Positions 1 through 12,246 of a stretch of 47,613 nt of DNA are shown piece by piece. The notes below the pieces were generated by a model, which was given only the letters and a program-made list of their open reading frames with translations, was not told the origin of the DNA and made no database searches. A program made the translations under genes and the position numbers. This stretch comes from Alphaproteobacteria bacterium (lineage in GTDB: Bacteria; Pseudomonadota; Alphaproteobacteria; SMXQ01): the NCBI GenBank assembly GCA_030831315.1, contig JAURLI010000030.1:1-47613 (forward strand), given 5' to 3'. Position 1 is the stretch's first letter; every line of letters begins with the position of its first letter.

Positions 1-2175
1 AAAGCGGGCCTCGCCTACCGTCGCGAATCCTGGGTCAACTGGGATCCTGTCGATCACACGGTGCTGGCCAACGAACAGGTGATCGACGGCAAGGGCTGGC
101 GCTCCGGCGCGCCCGTGGAAAAGCGCAAGCTGTCCCAGTGGTTCCTGAAGATCACCGCTTTCGCCGACGAGCTGCGCGACGATCTCGCGACGCTGGAACG
201 CTGGCCCGAACGCGTGCGCATCATGCAGGAAAACTGGATCGGGCGTTCCGAAGGTGCCCGCATCCGCTTCAAGCTGTCTGCCGACAAGACCCCGCTGCCC
301 GCGGGCTTTGACGGCAACCTGGAAGTCTTCACGACGCGCCCCGACACCCTGTTCGGCGCCGCCTTCGTCGCCATTTCGCCCAACCATCCGCTGGCCGAGA
401 CGCTGTCGGCCAAGGACCCGGCCCTTGCCGCCTTCATCACCGAATGCAACGCCCTCGGCACTTCGGAAGAGGCGATCGAGAAAGCCGAAAAGAAGGGCAT
501 CGCCACCGGCCTCGTCGCGGCGCATCCGTTCATCGAAGGGCAGACGCTTCCGGTCTATGTCGCCAACTTCATCCTGATGGACTACGGCACCGGCGCCATC
601 TTCGGCTGCCCGGCGCACGACCAGCGCGACCTCGATTTCGCGCGCAAGTACGGCCTGCCCGTGCGCCCCGTCGTCATTCCCGAAGGCGAAGACGCAAAGG
701 CCTTCACGGTCGGCGATGAGGCCTATTCCGGCGACGGCCGCCTCGCCAATTCGGACTTCCTCGACGGGCTCGCCGTCACCGAGGCCAAGGCCGAGGCCAA
801 CCGACGTCTTGAAGCGAGCAACCAGGGCAAGGCCGAGATCACCTATCGGCTCCGTGACTGGGGCGTGTCCCGCCAGCGTTACTGGGGCTGCCCGATCCCA
901 ATCATTCACTGCGGCGATTGCGGACCGCAGCCGGTACCGGAGAAAGATCTTCCGGTGCGCCTGCCCGAGGACGTCACCTTCGATGCGCCGGGCAATCCGC
1001 TCGCCCGCCATCCGACATGGAAGCACGTCAAGTGCCCCGCCTGCGGCAAGGATGCCGAGCGCGAAACCGATACCTTCGACACGTTCTTCGAATCGTCGTG
1101 GTACTTCGCGCGTTACTGCTCGCCCGCCGCCAACGATCCCTTCGACCGCAAGGCCGCCGATTACTGGCTGCCGGTCGACCAATATGTCGGCGGCATCGAG
1201 CACGCGGTTCTGCATCTTCTCTATTCTCGGTTCTTTACCCGCGCGATGAAGGCCTGCGGCTATATCGGCATCGGTGAACCTTTCGACGGCCTTCTGACCC
1301 AGGGCATGGTGTGTCACGAAACCTATCGCGACGGCGCTGGCAAGTGGCTGTACCCGGAAGAAATCCGTCGCGAATCGGTAGCCAATGCAGTGAAGGTTTC
1401 CGACGGCAGTCCGGTCGCGATCGGACGTTCCGAAAAGATGTCGAAGTCAAAGAAGAACGTCGTCGATCCGCAGACCATCATAGATTCCTACGGCGCCGAT
1501 ACGGTGCGTCTGTTCATCGTTTCCGACAGCCCACCCGAACGGGACCTCGACTGGACCGATTCCGGCATCGACGGCGCCTGGCGCTATCTCGGCCGCCTGT
1601 GGCGCATGGTCGAAGACGCGGTGCCCGACCTGCCGGCGCCCGGCACGCCGGCCCCCGCTGCCGTCGCGGCGGACGGCTGTAGCGGCCCTGCTTTCGAGGC
1701 ACGACGCATCGTGCACAAGGCGATCAAGGATGCGACTGACGATATCGAGCGCCTGCATTTCAACCGCATGGTTGCCCGCCTGCGCGAACTGACCAATGCG
1801 GTGGCCGATATCGCGGGCGATGACGAGGCGACCCGCTGGGTCCGCCGCGAAGGGCTGGAAATGCTGATGCGGCTGGCCGCACCGACCATTCCCCACATCG
1901 CCGAAGAGCTTTGGAAGATGCTGGGCCACCGGGATATGCTGGTCAACGTTCCCTGGCCGCAGGCGGAGGCGAAGCTGGTCGCCGATGCCACCGTTACCGT
2001 GGCGGTGCAGGTCAACGGCAAGCTGCGCGGCACCATCGAGCTCGCGCGCGATGCCGACAAGGCAGTCGCCGAGCAGGCGGCGCTGGCCGTGCCGGGGGTG
2101 CAGGCCGTGCTGTCGGGCAAGGCGCCGAAAAAGGTGATCGTGGTACCGAACAGGATCGTCAATGTCGTGGCGTAA
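1..2175 (+). CDS. leuS: Leucyl-tRNA synthetase, 5' end missing
   Basis: Class I aminoacyl-tRNA synthetase that charges tRNA-Leu in the cytoplasm. The reading frame is open from base 1 (the window begins within the gene), giving 724 codons of the C-terminal part; the N-terminal HIGH region lies outside. Visible are the segment [16 protein letters not shown], the CP1 editing domain with [11 protein letters not shown], the KMSKS catalytic loop at bases 1435-1449, a Cys-containing insert (CPACGKD), and the usual C-terminal VQVNGKLRG. The stop is TAA. A GTG at 61 is an internal codon, not the start. It overlaps lptE by 14 bp, the common alphaproteobacterial leuS-lptE-holA order. Confidence 0.97.
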   Translation, partial: KAGLAYRRESWVNWDPVDHTVLANEQVIDGKGWRSGAPVEKRKLSQWFLKITAFADELRDDLATLERWPERVRIMQENWIGRSEGARIRFKLSADKTPLPAGFDGNLEVFTTRPDTLFGAAFVAISPNHPLAETLSAKDPALAAFITECNALGTSEEAIEKAEKKGIATGLVAAHPFIEGQTLPVYVANFILMDYGTGAIFGCPAHDQRDLDFARKYGLPVRPVVIPEGEDAKAFTVGDEAYSGDGRLANSDFLDGLAVTEAKAEANRRLEASNQGKAEITYRLRDWGVSRQRYWGCPIPIIHCGDCGPQPVPEKDLPVRLPEDVTFDAPGNPLARHPTWKHVKCPACGKDAERETDTFDTFFESSWYFARYCSPAANDPFDRKAADYWLPVDQYVGGIEHAVLHLLYSRFFTRAMKACGYIGIGEPFDGLLTQGMVCHETYRDGAGKWLYPEEIRRESVANAVKVSDGSPVAIGRSEKMSKSKKNVVDPQTIIDSYGADTVRLFIVSDSPPERDLDWTDSGIDGAWRYLGRLWRMVEDAVPDLPAPGTPAPAAVAADGCSGPAFEARRIVHKAIKDATDDIERLHFNRMVARLRELTNAVADIAGDDEATRWVRREGLEMLMRLAAPTIPHIAEELWKMLGHRDMLVNVPWPQAEAKLVADATVTVAVQVNGKLRGTIELARDADKAVAEQAALAVPGVQAVLSGKAPKKVIVVPNRIVNVVA

Positions 2176-2680
2176 CGCGCAGCGACTGCTGTCGCTCGCG
2201 GGACTGTGCCTGCTGCTGGCCGCCTGCGGTTTCCAGCCGCTTTACGGTCGCGGCGCGGGCGCCGTCAACGCCGCCGACCTCGACACTGTGCAGCTGCCGG
2301 TGATCTCCGAACGCGAAGGCCAGATCCTTCGCAATTACCTGCAAGAGAGCTTCAACCCCGACGGCCGCCGCCGCGAAACGCGATACCTGCTCGATATAAA
2401 TCTGGTGCGCTCTTCGGAAAATCTCGGCGTGCGGCGCGATGGCACCGCGACGCGGGTCAACCTGACGCTGACCGCGTTTCTGACACTGCGCACTGCCGGT
2501 GACGGCAAGGAAGTGTTCAAGGGCCGCGCGCTCAGTACCGCGAGTTACAACATTCTTGAGCAGCGCTTCGCCACCGTCGCTTCCGAACAGGACGCCATAC
2601 GCCGCGCCGCGCGCACCCTTGCCAACAACATTGCCACCCGTGTCGCGGTCGTTCTGAAAAGCCGCAAGGACAAGGTGTGA
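2162..2680 (+). CDS. lptE: LPS-assembly lipoprotein LptE
   Basis: Outer-membrane lipoprotein that plugs the LptD barrel during lipopolysaccharide delivery to the cell surface. The 172-aa product opens with a lipoprotein signal peptide: positive N-terminus, hydrophobic core and lipobox LLAAC, followed by the typical GFQPLYGR sequence of LptE (RlpB). The ATG overlaps the end of leuS, implying translational coupling. It is followed by holA 19 bp later. Length and position match alphaproteobacterial LptE; sequence conservation in this family is low, so context supports the call strongly. Confidence 0.93.
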   Translation: MSWRNAQRLLSLAGLCLLLAACGFQPLYGRGAGAVNAADLDTVQLPVISEREGQILRNYLQESFNPDGRRRETRYLLDINLVRSSENLGVRRDGTATRVNLTLTAFLTLRTAGDGKEVFKGRALSTASYNILEQRFATVASEQDAIRRAARTLANNIATRVAVVLKSRKDKV

Positions 2681-2699
2681 CGGCGCGCCGCGTGAAGCC

Positions 2700-3746
2700 A
2701 TGAAGATCGCGCCGCGCGGCATCGACGGTTTCCTGCGCAAGCCCGGCGACGAAATCGCCGCGGTTCTGATCTATGGCCCCGACGAAGGCCTTGCCCGCGA
2801 ACGGGCCGAAACGCTCACCCGCGTCATTGCCGGGCGCACCGACGATCCCTTTCTCGTCACCGAGATCACGCCCACCGATCTCAAGTCCGATCCTGCCCGC
2901 CTCCTGGACGAAGCGGCATCACTCGCCTTTGGCGGCGGCCGACGCGTGGTTCGCTTGCGCGGTGCGGGCGACGGCGATGCGGCGACGCTGAAAGCCGCCC
3001 TCGAAGTCCTTGGCGCGGGTGCGGCGCCGGCGCCGTCGTTGATCGTCGTCGAGGCGGGCGAGCTCAGCCCGCGTTCCCGCCTGCGCAAGCTGTTCGAAGA
3101 CGACAAGGCGGCGGCAGCGCTTCCCTGCTACCTCGATGACGGGCGAACGCTTGAAGATCTCATTGCCGATAGTTTGCGCAAGCAAAAGCTCCGCGCGAAC
3201 ACCGACGCTCTGGGATGGCTCGTCCAGCATCTTGGCGCCGACCGGCGCGTGACCCGGGGCGAGCTTGAAAAGCTCTCGCTCTACTGTGCAGGGCGTAGCG
3301 AAGTGACCCTTGATGACTGTATCGCCGTCATCGGTGATGCTTCCGCCACCGATCTCGATCAGGCTGTTTTCGCGGCCGCGGGCGGCGATCTCGATATCCT
3401 CGATACGTCGCTGGCGCGGGCGTTCCGTGACGGGGTCAACCCAATCACCGTGATCCGCGCCGCCATGCGGCATATGCAGCGCCTGCACCAGGTCACCGGC
3501 GCGGTTGCCCAGGGCGCGAACATGGACGGTGCGATCAAGACCCTGAAACCGCCACCCTTTTTCAAGGTCGCCGACCGGTTCCGCGCCCAGGCACGGGCAT
3601 GGCCCCCGCGGCAGGTTGAAGATGCGCTGGCGCTTTTGTCGGATGCGGAACTGCGTTGCAAGACGACCGGCATGCCGGCCGAGCTGATCTGCTCGCGGGC
3701 GATGATGCAGATCGCGGTTGCCGGGCGGCGCGCGCGGCGCGGCTGA
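2700..3746 (+). CDS. holA: DNA polymerase III delta subunit
   Basis: Clamp-loader delta subunit, which opens the beta sliding clamp during DNA replication. The 348-aa protein shows the expected N-terminal IYGPDEGLARERA segment, where the family has a degenerate nucleotide fold without a true P-loop, and a helical C-terminal domain with NPITVIRAAMRHMQRLHQV. Length is normal for HolA. It is the last gene of the leuS-lptE-holA run and ends 6 bp from the convergent parB stop. Confidence 0.95.
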   Translation: MKIAPRGIDGFLRKPGDEIAAVLIYGPDEGLARERAETLTRVIAGRTDDPFLVTEITPTDLKSDPARLLDEAASLAFGGGRRVVRLRGAGDGDAATLKAALEVLGAGAAPAPSLIVVEAGELSPRSRLRKLFEDDKAAAALPCYLDDGRTLEDLIADSLRKQKLRANTDALGWLVQHLGADRRVTRGELEKLSLYCAGRSEVTLDDCIAVIGDASATDLDQAVFAAAGGDLDILDTSLARAFRDGVNPITVIRAAMRHMQRLHQVTGAVAQGANMDGAIKTLKPPPFFKVADRFRAQARAWPPRQVEDALALLSDAELRCKTTGMPAELICSRAMMQIAVAGRRARRG

Positions 3747-3752
3747 CGTGTC

Positions 3753-4676
3753 CTAGTTTCCCGGGCGTGCCTGGGGATCGCGCTTCAGGCGATGCAGCAC
3801 ATCGTCGAGCTGTTCCAGCGTCTCGAAGTGGATCGAGATATCGCCCGTCTCGCCTTTCAGATCGATCGATACCTTGAGACCAAGCAGCAGCGACAGGTCG
3901 CGCTCGAGCGCACGCGTGTCGGCGTCCTTCGCCGTTGCCGGCATTGCTGATTTCTTCGCGCCCGACTTGCGCGCCCGCGGCGTCTTGCCTGACTGAGCAA
4001 GACGTTCGGTTTCGCGCACGCTGAGGCCTTTCGCCACGACCTCTTCGGCAATGGCGAGCGGATCCGGTGCATTGAGCAACGCGCGCGCGTGGCCCGCCGA
4101 CAGGCGGCCGTCGTCGAGCATCGACTTTACTTTTTCCGGCAGATTGAGAAGCCGCATCATGTTCGCAACGTGCGATCGGCTCTTGCCGACGGCACGCGAG
4201 AGGTCTTCCTGGGTGTGGGAGAATTCCGCCATCAGCCGCTGGTAACCCTCGGCCTCTTCAAGGGGCGTCAGGTCCTGGCGCTGGATATTTTCAACGAGCG
4301 CGACTTCCAGCGCTTCGGCATCGGAAAGCTCGCGCACGACGACGGGAAGTTCATGCACCTGCGCCAGTTGCGCGGCACGCCAGCGGCGCTCGCCCGCGAT
4401 GATCTCGAATTGGTCGGCTTCGCCTTCAAGCCGCCTTACAAGCAGTGGTTGCAGGACGCCTTTTTCGCGGATCGAATTGACGAGAGTGCCGAGCGCTTCG
4501 TCGTCGAAGCGACGGCGCGGCTGAAAGCGGCCCGGTCGCAACTGGCCGACGGCAACCTTGCGCGTCGTGCGCACGCGGTCGAGTTCGGCGTAGTCCTCTT
4601 TTTCCTCACCGAACAACGCAGCAAGGCCGCGTCCGAGATTGCGCTTCTCGCGTCCCTGTCCGCTCTGGTCACTCAT
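3753..4676 (-). CDS. parB: Chromosome-partitioning protein ParB
   Basis: CTP-dependent DNA clamp that loads at parS and spreads to build the partition complex. The 307-aa protein begins with the basic, Gly-rich KRNLGRGLAALFG segment typical of chromosomal ParB, contains the nucleotide-binding motif IAGERRWRAAQLA, a helix-turn-helix region (GKSRSHVANMMRLL), and a C-terminal dimerisation domain. The ATG overlaps the parA stop by 8 bp. Two perfect parS targets lie upstream at 6131-6146 and 8158-8173. Chromosomal rather than plasmid type, judged by its place after rsmG and parA. Confidence 0.97.
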   Translation of the reverse strand: MSDQSGQGREKRNLGRGLAALFGEEKEDYAELDRVRTTRKVAVGQLRPGRFQPRRRFDDEALGTLVNSIREKGVLQPLLVRRLEGEADQFEIIAGERRWRAAQLAQVHELPVVVRELSDAEALEVALVENIQRQDLTPLEEAEGYQRLMAEFSHTQEDLSRAVGKSRSHVANMMRLLNLPEKVKSMLDDGRLSAGHARALLNAPDPLAIAEEVVAKGLSVRETERLAQSGKTPRARKSGAKKSAMPATAKDADTRALERDLSLLLGLKVSIDLKGETGDISIHFETLEQLDDVLHRLKRDPQARPGN

Positions 4677-5541
4677 GATTCTCGGCCTCCCGCCGGATGA
4701 CTTCGCGCGCGAGCTGGATATAGGCCTGAGAGCCCGGGCAGCGCAGGTCGTAGAGCAGCACCGGCTTGCCGTGCGACGGCGCTTCGGAAACGCGGACGTT
4801 GCGTGGAATGACGGTGTTGTAAACTTTTTCGCCGAGGAACCCGCGCACGTCGGCGGCCACCATGTTGGTCAGGTTGTTGCGCCCGTCCGCCATGGTCAGC
4901 ACGACGCCCTGCAGGTCGAGCGACGGATTGAGATTGCGCTTGATGCGATCGATCGTGCGCAGAAGATGGGTCAGACCCTCGAGCGCGAAGAACTCGCATT
5001 GCAACGGCACCAGCACGGCATCGGCGGCGACGAGTCCGTTGAGGGTCAGAAGGTTCAGCGACGGCGGGCTGTCCACCAGCACGTAATCGTAGTCTGAGGC
5101 CACCGTCGTCAGGGCATCGCGCAGACGATACTCGCGCCGGTCCATGTCGATCAGTTCCAGCTCTGCCCCGGCGAGGTCGACCGTGCTCGGCACGAGATCG
5201 AGATTGGGCACATCGGTGTGCTGGGTCGCTTCATGCACGCTCGCCCGACCGATCAGCAGGTCATAGGTGCCGCGCTCGCGCCGGTTATGGCCGACGCCAA
5301 GCCCGGTCGATGCGTTGCCCTGGGGATCGAGATCGACCACCAGCACCCTTGAACCGACGGCGGCCAAGGCCGTCGCCAGGTTGATGGCGGTGGTCGTCTT
5401 GCCGACGCCGCCCTTCTGGTTGGCGATGATGAGCACCCGCGGACGGCGCGCCGAAGCGCGCGCAAGGCCGTCGTCCGACGCTTCCACCGCGGCGGGGGCG
5501 CCGGTACCCGGCAAGGTAGTTTCGGAAACGGAACTAATCAC
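4669..5541 (-). CDS. parA: Chromosome-partitioning ATPase ParA
   Basis: Walker-type ATPase (MinD/ParA family) that moves ParB-parS complexes over the nucleoid. The 290-aa product has a 30-odd residue variable N-terminal extension, then the deviant Walker A motif KGGVGKTTT, the DLDPQGNAS segment and VLVDSPPSL (Walker B). The start is a GTG overlapping the rsmG stop by 8 bp; there is no clear Shine-Dalgarno sequence, consistent with translational coupling. Order mnmE-mnmG-rsmG-parA-parB is the classical origin-proximal arrangement. Confidence 0.96.
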   Translation of the reverse strand: MISSVSETTLPGTGAPAAVEASDDGLARASARRPRVLIIANQKGGVGKTTTAINLATALAAVGSRVLVVDLDPQGNASTGLGVGHNRRERGTYDLLIGRASVHEATQHTDVPNLDLVPSTVDLAGAELELIDMDRREYRLRDALTTVASDYDYVLVDSPPSLNLLTLNGLVAADAVLVPLQCEFFALEGLTHLLRTIDRIKRNLNPSLDLQGVVLTMADGRNNLTNMVAADVRGFLGEKVYNTVIPRNVRVSEAPSHGKPVLLYDLRCPGSQAYIQLAREVIRREAENHE

Positions 5542-6178
5542 GGCGGATATCCGTCAGGCGGAGGATGCTGGCCCCGGCCTCGGTCAGGCTCGGAAAGCTC
5601 TCAACTTCCATTGTCCAATTTTTGCCGGCAGCGGTCAATTCTTCCCCCGACTGCCGGCCCTTCAGCAACAAGAGCGAGAGATTATCATGCCCTTGCCCTA
5701 TAAATCCCTGAATTACCGCGAGAATTTTATCTATAGGCGCGACTGCCCGGGCGCTGATGACATCGACGGGAAAGGCTTCCAGGTCCTCAACCCGGGCGTT
5801 ATGGACCTCCACCCGGACGCCGGCAAGGCGGGCTGCCTCGCGCAGGAAGGCACATTTGCGAGCATCGGATTCGACCAAGTGCACGGTCAGGGGCTGGTTG
5901 CCCGCATCTGCCATGATCGCCAGGACAAGGCCGGGAAATCCCCCTCCTGAGCCGAAATCCAAAAGAACCCGAGGCACCCCGGCCCCGCCCGGCGGCGGCA
6001 GATAGCGGTAAAGCTGGGCGGAATCCAGGAAATGGCGGCGCCACAAATCACGCAGAGTGTCGGGCGAGACAAGATTGATGGTCTTCTGGAATTTGACCAA
6101 GGCCTCGGCATAGGCCTCGAAGCGCCTCAATGTTTCACGTGAAACATCGACGGCAGCGGCAAAAGCCTCGGCCGTCAT
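5534..6178 (-). CDS. rsmG: 16S rRNA (guanine-N7) methyltransferase RsmG
   Basis: SAM-dependent methyltransferase forming m7G527 (E. coli numbering) of 16S rRNA. The 214-aa product carries the SAM-binding glycine motif [14 protein letters not shown] and downstream [18 protein letters not shown] chose the ATG at 6178 because it overlaps the mnmG stop as ATGA; a TTG further upstream at 6202 is possible. A perfect parS site (6131-6146) is embedded in the first codons and encodes the conserved VSRET stretch, so the protein sequence there is constrained by the DNA site. Confidence 0.95.
   Translation of the reverse strand: MTAEAFAAAVDVSRETLRRFEAYAEALVKFQKTINLVSPDTLRDLWRRHFLDSAQLYRYLPPPGGAGVPRVLLDFGSGGGFPGLVLAIMADAGNQPLTVHLVESDARKCAFLREAARLAGVRVEVHNARVEDLEAFPVDVISARAVAPIDKILAVIQGFIGQGHDNLSLLLLKGRQSGEELTAAGKNWTMEVESFPSLTEAGASILRLTDIRRD
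6131..6146. other. parS: parS site 1, inside rsmG
   Basis: Perfect 16-bp palindrome TGTTTCACGTGAAACA, identical to the bacterial chromosomal parS consensus bound by ParB. It lies in the 5' coding part of rsmG, where it encodes part of the VSRET motif. parA and parB follow directly downstream. Confidence 0.93.
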
Positions 6179-8097
6179 CGGATTGGGGTCGGGTTTCGGC
6201 AAGGCCAGCCGCAGGCCGTGCGCCGCGCCGCATCCCGGCGCTTGCGGACATGGGCGAGAAGAGCCGTCAGCGCAGCTGGCGTCATTCCAGGGATACGCGC
6301 CGCATGGCCGAGGGTCTCAGGGCGGACACGGTTGAGTTTTTCCCGGATCTCGTTCGACAGGCTGCCGACGGCCGCATAGTCCATGTCGGCCGGGATCAGC
6401 AGGGATTCATCCCGGCGGAAGGCGTCGATATCGGCCTGCTGGCGGGCGACGTAAACGTCGTACTTGGCGTCGGCCTCGATCTGGGGCCAGAGGCGTGGAC
6501 TTATCTCTCTGATTTCAGGCCATATTTCCGCGAGCCGGGCCAGCGTCACCCGGTCATGGGCAAGCAGCCGCCAGGCACTGCGCCGGGTGCCGTCCTCGCT
6601 GACCTTGAAGCCTGCGCGGCCGAGCTCGGCGGAGGTCGCGGCAAGTCCCTGCAACTTTTCGTGGGCAGCCTTCAGGGCCTGCGCCTTTGTGCCATAAACC
6701 CTGGCGCGTTCCGCGCCGACGCAGCCGATGGCGATCCCCGCCGGGGTCAGGCGCTGGTCGGCATTGTCGGCGCGCAGGAGCAGGCGGTATTCCGCCCGCG
6801 AGGTAAACATCCGGTAGGGTTCGCTGACGCCCCGGGTGACCAGGTCATCGATCATGACGCCCAAGTAGCCCGTGGCCCTGTCGACGGTGAAGGGCTGATC
6901 GCCCCCACCCGCCCTGAGGGCAGCATTGATGCCGGCGATGATCCCCTGGGCCGCAGCTTCTTCGTAGCCGGTCGTCCCATTGATCTGGCCGGCCAGAAAA
7001 AGCCCAAAAATTCTGCGGCTTTCAAGGCTATGGGCGAGCTCCCGGGGATCGACGTAGTCGTATTCGATGGCATAACCCGGACGCTGCATGACAACCCGTT
7101 CCAGCCCCGGAATGGTCGCCAGCAGCGCCTGCTGGACATCCTTGGGCAACGAGGTCGAAATGCCGTTGGGATAAACGGTGGGATCATCCAGACCCTCGGG
7201 CTCCAGGAAGATCTGGTGGCGCTCGCGGTCGGCGAACCGCACCACCTTGTCCTCGATGGACGGACAGTAGCGCGGGCCGGTGCTCTTGATCTGGCCGGAA
7301 TACATCGGCGCGCGATGGAGGTTGGCGCGGATGATCGCGTGGGTTTCCGGGGTCGTCGCCGTGATCCCGCAGGAAATCTGCGGGGTTTCGATGCGTTCCG
7401 TAAGATAGGAAAACGGCTCGGGCGGGCTGTCGCCGGGCTGGCTGGCAAGCCCCTGCCAGTCGATGGTACGGCCATCAAGGCGCGGCGGCGTGCCGGTCTT
7501 GAGACGCCCGAGGGCAAAGCCGAAGCGCGCCAGGGTCCGGGAAAGCCCAAGCGCCGGGGCTTCACCCACCCGGCCGGCGGGGAGCTTCTCCTCACCCATA
7601 TGGATGAGCCCGGACAGGAACGTCCCCGTGGTCAGAATCACGGCGGCCGCCCCGAGTTCCCGGCCATCGCCGAGAATGACCCCGGAAACCCTGCCGTCCT
7701 GGCCCAGACGCAGATCTTCGACCGCGCCCTCGACGATATCAAGACCAGCCTGTGCCTTGAGGATATCCTGCATCGCAGCCCGATAGAGCTTGCGGTCTGC
7801 CTGCGCCCGCGGCCCCTGCACGGCGGGCCCCTTGGATCGGTTGAGAACCCGGAACTGGATCCCGGCCCGATCGATGGCCCTGGCCATGACGCCATCCAGC
7901 GCATCGATTTCGCGCACCAGGTGGCCCTTCCCCAGACCCCCGATGGCGGGATTGCAGGACATTTCACCAATCGTCGCCAGCCTGTGGGTGACCAATGCCG
8001 TCGCAGCGCCCATGCGGGCCGCCGCGGCCGCGGCCTCGCAGCCGGCATGGCCGCCGCCAATGACGATGACGTCGTATCTGATCCGAGGGTGGCTCAT
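6175..8097 (-). CDS. mnmG: tRNA uridine modification enzyme MnmG (GidA)
   Basis: FAD-dependent enzyme that, with MnmE, makes the carboxymethylaminomethyl group at wobble U34 of certain tRNAs. The 640-aa protein starts with the dinucleotide-binding motif [12 protein letters not shown], and has the GidA signatures [22 protein letters not shown] and [17 protein letters not shown]. Length is normal for the family. It ends in ATGA overlap with rsmG. Between its start and mnmE lies an 87-bp gap holding parS site 2. Confidence 0.97.
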   Translation of the reverse strand: MSHPRIRYDVIVIGGGHAGCEAAAAAARMGAATALVTHRLATIGEMSCNPAIGGLGKGHLVREIDALDGVMARAIDRAGIQFRVLNRSKGPAVQGPRAQADRKLYRAAMQDILKAQAGLDIVEGAVEDLRLGQDGRVSGVILGDGRELGAAAVILTTGTFLSGLIHMGEEKLPAGRVGEAPALGLSRTLARFGFALGRLKTGTPPRLDGRTIDWQGLASQPGDSPPEPFSYLTERIETPQISCGITATTPETHAIIRANLHRAPMYSGQIKSTGPRYCPSIEDKVVRFADRERHQIFLEPEGLDDPTVYPNGISTSLPKDVQQALLATIPGLERVVMQRPGYAIEYDYVDPRELAHSLESRRIFGLFLAGQINGTTGYEEAAAQGIIAGINAALRAGGGDQPFTVDRATGYLGVMIDDLVTRGVSEPYRMFTSRAEYRLLLRADNADQRLTPAGIAIGCVGAERARVYGTKAQALKAAHEKLQGLAATSAELGRAGFKVSEDGTRRSAWRLLAHDRVTLARLAEIWPEIREISPRLWPQIEADAKYDVYVARQQADIDAFRRDESLLIPADMDYAAVGSLSNEIREKLNRVRPETLGHAARIPGMTPAALTALLAHVRKRRDAARRTACGWPCRNPTPIR

Positions 8098-8157
8098 GGG
8101 CGCGAGACTCTACTTGCGGGCCTCTCCCTGTCAAAGGGAAAGCATCTGGGGGCGGAA

Positions 8158-8173
8158 TGTTTCACGTGAAACA
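8158..8173. other. parS: parS site 2, between mnmE and mnmG
   Basis: Second perfect copy of TGTTTCACGTGAAACA, 2.0 kb from the first. It lies in the short gap between mnmE and mnmG and so is intergenic. Its exact match to the consensus and the neighbouring parAB genes make it a confident ParB-loading site. Confidence 0.93.
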
Positions 8174-8184
8174 TTCAGGCGCCG

Positions 8185-9534
8185 CTATTTTCCGATACAG
8201 AACCGCGAAAAGACGCGATCGAGGACGTCTTCAACATCCACCTGCCCGGCGATCCGACCCAGCGCCCGGGCGGCAAGGCGCAACTCCTCCGCCAGCAGTT
8301 CCGGCGCGGCCCCGGCATCAGGCAAGGCCAGCGCACGTTCCAAGGCGGCAATGGCGTCGGCGAGTGCCCGGCGGTGGCGCTCCCGGGTAATCGGGGCGGC
8401 GGGCAGGTCAGCCATATGGGCCCTCAGCGCGGCCTCTATCAGGCCCAGCATCCGGTCGATTCCGGCCCCCGTCCGGGCCGAAACGGCGATGATGGGGACA
8501 TCCCGTTCCATCTTCGAAACATCGGCTGAAACCGGCGCCAAATCGCATTTGTTGACCACGACGAGGGAACCCGGACCGACGAAATGCGCGACGGCCGGGT
8601 CCAGCCGAGGCCAGGTCTGGGCATCGGCGACAATCAGTCGAAGGTCTGCCGTCTCAGCCCGGCCGGCAGCCCGACGCACACCCTCGGCCTCGATGCTGTC
8701 GGCGGTATCGCGCAGTCCGGCGGTATCGGCGACAATGACCGGCAGGCCGCCAAGATCGAGGTGAACCTCAATCACGTCGCGGGTAGTTCCTTCCACCTCC
8801 GAAACGATTGCCACGTCACGGCGTGTTAACACATTGATAATACTGGACTTCCCGACGTTCGGCGCCCCCAGGATGGCAATCTGAAAACCGTCCCGCAGAC
8901 GCTCGCCGAGGTGCCGATCCCCCATATATTGCGTAAGTTCACCTTTAAAACACAATATCTGGTGTTTTAGGCCTTCAAGAAGCCCCGGCGGCAGTTCCTC
9001 GTCGGCAAAATCCACGGTGGCCTCGACTTCCGCCAGAAGCCCTGTGACCGTCTCGCGCCAACCCTCGAAGCGCCGCGACAACCCACCCGAAAACTGTTCA
9101 AGGGCCTGAAGGCGCTGGGCTTCGGTTTCTGCGGCGACAAGGTCGGCAAGCCCTTCGGCTTCGGCCAGGTCGAGCTTGCCGTTAATGAAGGCCCGGCGCG
9201 TGAACTCGCCGGCCTCGGCCGGCCGCAAACCCGGCAGCGCGCCGAGCGCCGCTGCCAGAGCCTCGCTCACCGCGCGCCCGCCATGAACGTGCAGCTCCGC
9301 AACATCCTCGCCGGTGAAACTGTGGGGTGCTGGAAACCAAAGCATCAACGCCTGATCGATCAAAGACCCGTCGGCGGGCCGGCGAAGGGCGCGCAGTTCC
9401 GCCTTGCGCGGTGGCGGCAGCGCGCCCGCCAGCGCAAGCAAGGCGCCATCGGCCCCGGGCCCTGAAATGCGGAACACCGCGATCCCGGCAAGCCCCTGCC
9501 CCGAGGCCAGGGCGAAAATCGTATCGTCGGCCAC
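8185..9534 (-). CDS. mnmE: tRNA modification GTPase MnmE (TrmE)
   Basis: GTPase partner of MnmG in modification of tRNA wobble uridine. The N-terminal domain begins [11 protein letters not shown]; the G domain has the P-loop GAPNVGKSS, the G3 motif [10 protein letters not shown] and G4 NKCD; the protein ends in the conserved FCIGK with its catalytic-region Cys. I prefer the GTG at 9534 (449 aa) because GGAG sits 8 nt upstream and it places DTIFALA at the family's usual N-terminus; an in-frame ATG at 9594 would add 20 residues. A locally AT-rich stretch with an inverted repeat lies inside the gene (8946-8969). Confidence 0.95.
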   Translation of the reverse strand: MADDTIFALASGQGLAGIAVFRISGPGADGALLALAGALPPPRKAELRALRRPADGSLIDQALMLWFPAPHSFTGEDVAELHVHGGRAVSEALAAALGALPGLRPAEAGEFTRRAFINGKLDLAEAEGLADLVAAETEAQRLQALEQFSGGLSRRFEGWRETVTGLLAEVEATVDFADEELPPGLLEGLKHQILCFKGELTQYMGDRHLGERLRDGFQIAILGAPNVGKSSIINVLTRRDVAIVSEVEGTTRDVIEVHLDLGGLPVIVADTAGLRDTADSIEAEGVRRAAGRAETADLRLIVADAQTWPRLDPAVAHFVGPGSLVVVNKCDLAPVSADVSKMERDVPIIAVSARTGAGIDRMLGLIEAALRAHMADLPAAPITRERHRRALADAIAALERALALPDAGAAPELLAEELRLAARALGRIAGQVDVEDVLDRVFSRFCIGK

Positions 9535-9671
9535 GTCGCACTCTCCTGCCCGAAGTCCACTTGGAATTTGGGGTTGTGCCACCTTCATACCCACCCCAGA
9601 CTCGGGCCCGCATTCCGCTTACACCCATCACCGTTCCGGCGCCAGCCTGCCGGCCTCTACCCGGACACAGC

Positions 9672-11682
<2,011 letters not shown>

Positions 11683-11702
<20 letters not shown>

Positions 11703-12204
11703 GTCTGGATTTACCGGCGCCGATCCCGTCTACCGCCTGACCGTCGCAAGCCCCGTCGGCGCGCTTACACTGTTCGAGCAATCGGGCGCCATCACCCATC
11801 TTCTGTGGGCGGCAAGCAACCGCCTTCGCAATGGCCGCCCGACACCTTTGCTGGCCGCCGCCCGGATCCAGCTCGAGGATTATTTCGCGGGCAGGCTCAA
11901 ACGCTTTCACCTGCCCCTTGCCCCTGCCGGCACCGAATTCCAGTGCCGGGTCTGGGCCGCGATCCGGGAAATCCCGGCGGGAAAGACCCTGACCTATGGC
12001 GAGCTTGCCCGGCGGCTCGACAGCGGGCCGCGCGCCGTGGGTACCGCCTGCGGCGCCAACCCGATCCCCATCATCATCCCCTGCCACCGGGTGCTGGCAG
12101 CGGGGGGGCGCCTCAACGGCTATTCAGGACAAGGCGGCATCGTGACCAAGAAACGCCTGCTCGATCTCGAAGGCGCCCTTGAAGGCCGCCGCTCAAGCGG
12201 CTAA
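11683..12204 (+). CDS. ogt: Methylated-DNA--protein-cysteine methyltransferase
   Basis: Suicide DNA-repair protein that transfers alkyl groups from O6-alkylguanine (and O4-alkylthymine) to its own cysteine. The 173-aa product has the C-terminal ATase domain: [20 protein letters not shown], the arginine-finger helix region, and the active-site PCHRV with Cys134. GGAGGA lies 6 nt before the ATG, and the gene overlaps the end of the YyaL-family gene. There is no Ada N-terminal zinc domain, so this is an Ogt-type protein. A damage-inducible site was not recognised. Confidence 0.95.
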
Positions 12205-12246
12205 GACTGGGTTAAAGCAAAAACCCCAGAAATCAGGGAGTTTCCC

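Noticed and set aside
6130-8169. Long open frame on the + strand (679 codons) opposite mnmG
   Set aside because: It is antisense to a complete, conserved gene and its translation has no recognisable domain; long antisense frames are common in GC-rich DNA.
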